Shown here: positions 61,404 to 64,000 of the stretch, piece after piece
Position numbering within the stretch: the stretch's first letter is position 1
Layout of the letters: each line of letters starts with the position of its first letter
DNA from: Gelidibacter maritimus
GTDB lineage: Bacteria; Bacteroidota; Bacteroidia; Flavobacteriales; Flavobacteriaceae
DNA: 64,000 nucleotides
Direction of reading: 5' to 3'
NCBI RefSeq assembly: GCF_014062315.1
Contig: NZ_JACGLT010000009.1
Coordinates: forward strand, 1-64,000
Notes under the pieces: model-generated
What the model saw: only the letters and a program-made list of their open reading frames with translations
Told to the model about the DNA's origin: nothing
The model's database searches: none
Program-made: the position numbers and the translations under genes

Positions 61404-63572
61404 TTATAGGTTGTCTTTAATATAGTTAGTCATTTTGGTGTATAAATGCAATCGGGTATTTCCACCATAAATACCATGGTTTTTATCAGGATAGATCATC
61501 CATTCAAACTGTTTATTAGCCTGAATCAAAGCTTCTACCATTTGCATGGTATTCTGAACATGGACGTTGTCATCGGCTGATCCATGGATCAATAAAAAAT
61601 TACCTTTTAATTTGTCCACATGAAATATTGGAGAATTGTCGTCATAGCCAGTAGGATTTTCTTGAGGTGTGGTCATATAACGCTCCGTATAAATGGTGTC
61701 ATAATACCTCCAGCTGGTTACCGGCGCTACTGCAATGGCCATTTTAAAAACATCATTACCTTTAAATAGTGCGTTGCTGCTCATAAATCCGCCGTAACTC
61801 CACCCCCATATTCCTATTCGGTCCTGATCAATGTAGTTTCTCGCACCTAATTGCTTTGCGGCATCAATTTGGTCTTCTACTTCATATTTACCCAATTCAT
61901 TTTGTGTTACCTTTTTGAAATCGGCACCTTTAAATCCGGTACCTCTACCATCCACACAGGCCACGATATACCCTTTTTGGGCTAAAAAGTAATACCAGTA
62001 ATCGTTGGCACTGTGCCATGCATTCTTAACCGATTGCGACCCTGGGCCAGAGTATTGAAACATAAATAACGGATAGGTTTTGGAAGCATCAAAGTCGGTT
62101 GGCTTGATCATCCACATGTTTAGGTCGTTTCCGTTAATGGCAATTGTGCTAAATTCCTTTTTAGGAAGATCATAAGCATCCAGTTTTTTCTCTAACGCAA
62201 TGTTCTCTTTGATGACTTTAACCAGTTTTCCATTTTTCGCAGTATGCAATGTATATTGGGGTGCCTCTGTTGCACTTGAAAACGTATTGATGAAGTAGGT
62301 GAAATCTGCGCTAAAATCGGCTGAGTTGGTGCCTTCATTTTGAGTCAGGCGTTTTTTGTTCTTCCCATTTATTCTGATCGAATAGACATCTCTATTGATG
62401 GAGCCATTTTCTACAGACTGATAAAATACCGTATTGTTCTTTTCGTCAAATCCATAATAATTGGTGACTTCCCAGGGACCTTGAGTCACCTGATTGATCA
62501 ATTGACCATCTTTGGAATAGTGATAAATATGATTGTAGCCATCGGCTTCCGAGGTCCATATAAAACTGTTATCCTTTAAAAAAGTCAAATTATCGGTCAC
62601 ATCGATATAGGCCTTATCTTTTTCTGCAAGCACCAATTTTGAACTCATATTATCGGCGCTAATCATCCATAAATCGAGTTCATTTTGATGTCTATTGGTA
62701 TATTGTGCGCTAAGGATGTTGGCGTCATTGGTCCATTCAATACGCGGAATGTAAAAATCAGAATACGGTTTTGAGAGTTGCACATCCTTGATTTTATCCG
62801 ATTTCAAATCATAAATATGAAGTGAGACCAGCGCATTGGCTTCACCTGCTTTAGGATATTTGAAGACCTCTTGTTCCGGATACAGCCCCTGTCCATAAAC
62901 GTCCATTGAGAACTCTGGAACTTCGGTCTCATCAAATCGGATAAAAGCCAAATAAGTGCCGTCCGCATTCCATTCAAAGGCACGTACAAAAGCAAATTCT
63001 TCTTCGTACACCCAATCGGTAATACCATTTATGATTTTATTCCTTTCGCCATCAGAGGTGATTTGGATAATTTGGCCACTTTCCAAATCTCTGATGTACA
63101 AGTTATTTTCAAAGCCATAAGCTACCTTCTTTCCATCAGGAGATAAGGTTGGTTCCTGTATCTTTTCATCGGAAATTTTAGTTAAGCTTTTTGTTTTGAT
63201 ATCATAAACATAAAATACCCCTAAAGTTGAACGGCGAAAGATTGGCTCAACCTCGGTGGCCAAAATAATTTTACTCTCGTCTGCACTAAAAGTGTAATCC
63301 GAGAATTGTGATATTGCATCCAAGTCAGCTGAATTCACTAAAGTCTGAACTTTGGTTAGGGTTTTATAATCATAAACATCTATGGCCGTTGAACCTTGCT
63401 TAAAATTTAAAACGGCATAATGTTTTCCATTATTCATGGAGTGCAAAGACTGCATTCCTTCGGTTCTAAAAGTGCCATTCCAGATGGCATCAAGAGTGAT
63501 TTCCTTGTTTTGGGCTGAGGCTAAAACAGTTACCAGGAAGCAGACAAACAAGGTGCTTTTTAAATACTTCAT
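61404..63572 (-). CDS. S9 family prolyl-dipeptidyl peptidase (DPP-IV type)
   Basis: About 722 aa. The ATG at 63572 gives the signal peptide MKYLKSTLFVCFLVTVLASA; the longer frame from 63605 is disregarded. An N-terminal eight-bladed propeller (repeats such as FSADESKIILATEVEPIFRR, LSPDGKKVAYGFENNLYIRD) carries the double-Glu site YEEEFAFV. The hydrolase has GWSYGGFMS (catalytic Ser near 592), HGSADDNVH (Asp near 664) and DKNHGIYGG (His near 696). It releases X-Pro or X-Ala dipeptides in the periplasm or surface. Directly upstream of the POT transporters, it likely feeds them. Confidence 0.95.
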   Translation of the reverse strand: MKYLKSTLFVCFLVTVLASAQNKEITLDAIWNGTFRTEGMQSLHSMNNGKHYAVLNFKQGSTAIDVYDYKTLTKVQTLVNSADLDAISQFSDYTFSADESKIILATEVEPIFRRSTLGVFYVYDIKTKSLTKISDEKIQEPTLSPDGKKVAYGFENNLYIRDLESGQIIQITSDGERNKIINGITDWVYEEEFAFVRAFEWNADGTYLAFIRFDETEVPEFSMDVYGQGLYPEQEVFKYPKAGEANALVSLHIYDLKSDKIKDVQLSKPYSDFYIPRIEWTNDANILSAQYTNRHQNELDLWMISADNMSSKLVLAEKDKAYIDVTDNLTFLKDNSFIWTSEADGYNHIYHYSKDGQLINQVTQGPWEVTNYYGFDEKNNTVFYQSVENGSINRDVYSIRINGKNKKRLTQNEGTNSADFSADFTYFINTFSSATEAPQYTLHTAKNGKLVKVIKENIALEKKLDAYDLPKKEFSTIAINGNDLNMWMIKPTDFDASKTYPLFMFQYSGPGSQSVKNAWHSANDYWYYFLAQKGYIVACVDGRGTGFKGADFKKVTQNELGKYEVEDQIDAAKQLGARNYIDQDRIGIWGWSYGGFMSSNALFKGNDVFKMAIAVAPVTSWRYYDTIYTERYMTTPQENPTGYDDNSPIFHVDKLKGNFLLIHGSADDNVHVQNTMQMVEALIQANKQFEWMIYPDKNHGIYGGNTRLHLYTKMTNYIKDNL

Positions 63573-63694
63573 TAAGGGATTTATTTTTTGATAAAATGCT
63601 GTCAAGTTTAGTGAAAATAATGCAAAAACACTAACCTTTAATAGTTAAAAGCACAAAGCTATAATTTGTAACTTTATAATCATGACAAGAATAG

Positions 63695-63702
63695 TATCTT
63701 TG
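63695..63702 (+). promoter_or_regulatory. Promoter -7 box (TATCTTTG) for the HMG-CoA reductase gene
   Basis: TATCTTTG matches TAnnTTTG and lies 19 nt before the ATG at 63721. Confidence 0.55.
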
Positions 63703-63720
63703 TATTTATAAACACTTCTT

Positions 63721-64000
63721 ATGCGCAAACCAATAGACGGCTTCTCAAAACTATCCAAATTAGATAAAATTGAATGGATTACCAACACCTATTTTAAAGA
63801 TTCTGAAGCCGCAAAACAAGCCATCAAACAATATTGGAACACGGACCAAAAGCTTCAACAGCTTCATGATGAGTTTATTGAAAACACCATCACCAATTAC
63901 TATTTACCTTTTGGGGTTGCACCCAACTTTTTAATAAATGGTAAGTTATACACCATACCCATGGCCATTGAAGAGAGTTCGGTTGTGGCCGCAGCTAGTA
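63721..64000 (+). CDS. Hydroxymethylglutaryl-CoA reductase, class II (5' part only)
   Basis: The 93 codons in the window read MRKPIDGFSKLSKLDKIEWI at the start, then ENTITNYYLPFGVAPNFLIN and GKLYTIPMAIEESSVVAAAS. The ENT...PFGVAPNFLING and PMAIEESSVVAA segments (with the catalytic Glu) are the opening of class II (degradative-type) HMG-CoA reductases. In Bacteroidota this enzyme usually makes mevalonate. The gene runs off the right edge. Confidence 0.9.
   Translation, partial: MRKPIDGFSKLSKLDKIEWITNTYFKDSEAAKQAIKQYWNTDQKLQQLHDEFIENTITNYYLPFGVAPNFLINGKLYTIPMAIEESSVVAAAS

Overview
The window looks like a chromosomal segment of a marine or soil Flavobacteriia (Bacteroidota). The signs are AT-rich DNA, promoters of the Bacteroidota type (TAnnTTTG at -7) with few Shine-Dalgarno sites, two proteins with type IX secretion (T9SS) type A C-termini, a UpxY/NusG-like antiterminator heading a sugar-nucleotide operon, and a dcw cluster in the usual flavobacterial order. 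No species can be named from sequence reading alone.

Layout. 1-5.1 kb is accessory and decayed: an IS3-family element with a stop-broken orfB, simple-sequence repeats, an unrecognised 249-aa gene and a degenerate copy of its 3' end, a broken GIY-YIG gene, a class II Fic protein, and a 146-bp tandem repeat. 5.1-10.3 kb (minus) is upxY-gmd-fcl-ugd-GAE, which should supply GDP-L-fucose, UDP-glucuronate and UDP-galacturonate; no glycosyltransferase is in view. 10.9-20.2 kb (plus) holds two large T9SS cargo proteins, then a module of two tiny precursor-like peptides, an HPr-kinase-like protein (plus a decayed second copy), a nucleotidyltransferase-like protein and a small beta-barrel. This module is the best candidate for an undescribed system. 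20.2-28.1 kb is small housekeeping and stress genes: MtfA-like peptidase, Crp/Fnr regulator, YceI, pirin, FMN reductase, DUF5996, GNAT, 4Fe-4S protein, two rhodaneses and a small membrane protein. 28.3-30.5 kb has hairpins, tandem repeats, tRNA-Arg(TCG), a frameshifted GIY-YIG gene and an 87-bp duplicate of the tRNA 5' half carrying two exact 20-bp palindrome insertions.

30.5-46.6 kb (minus) is a complete division and cell-wall cluster, mraZ-rsmH-ftsL-ftsI-murE-mraY-murD-ftsW-murG-murC-ftsQ-ftsA-ftsZ, preceded by three 10-bp-spaced boxes that fit an MraZ operator. 46.9-56.5 kb (mostly plus) has an alpha/beta hydrolase, engB, a tail-specific protease (minus), surE, lpxB, two NlpC/P60 lipoproteins and comEC. 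56.8-63.6 kb (minus) has a thioredoxin-like protein, two POT peptide transporters with a truncated third, and a DPP-IV-type S9 peptidase; together these read as a peptide cleavage and uptake unit. The window ends in the 5' part of a class II HMG-CoA reductase gene.

All calls rest on reading motifs, lengths and gene order; no database search was run.
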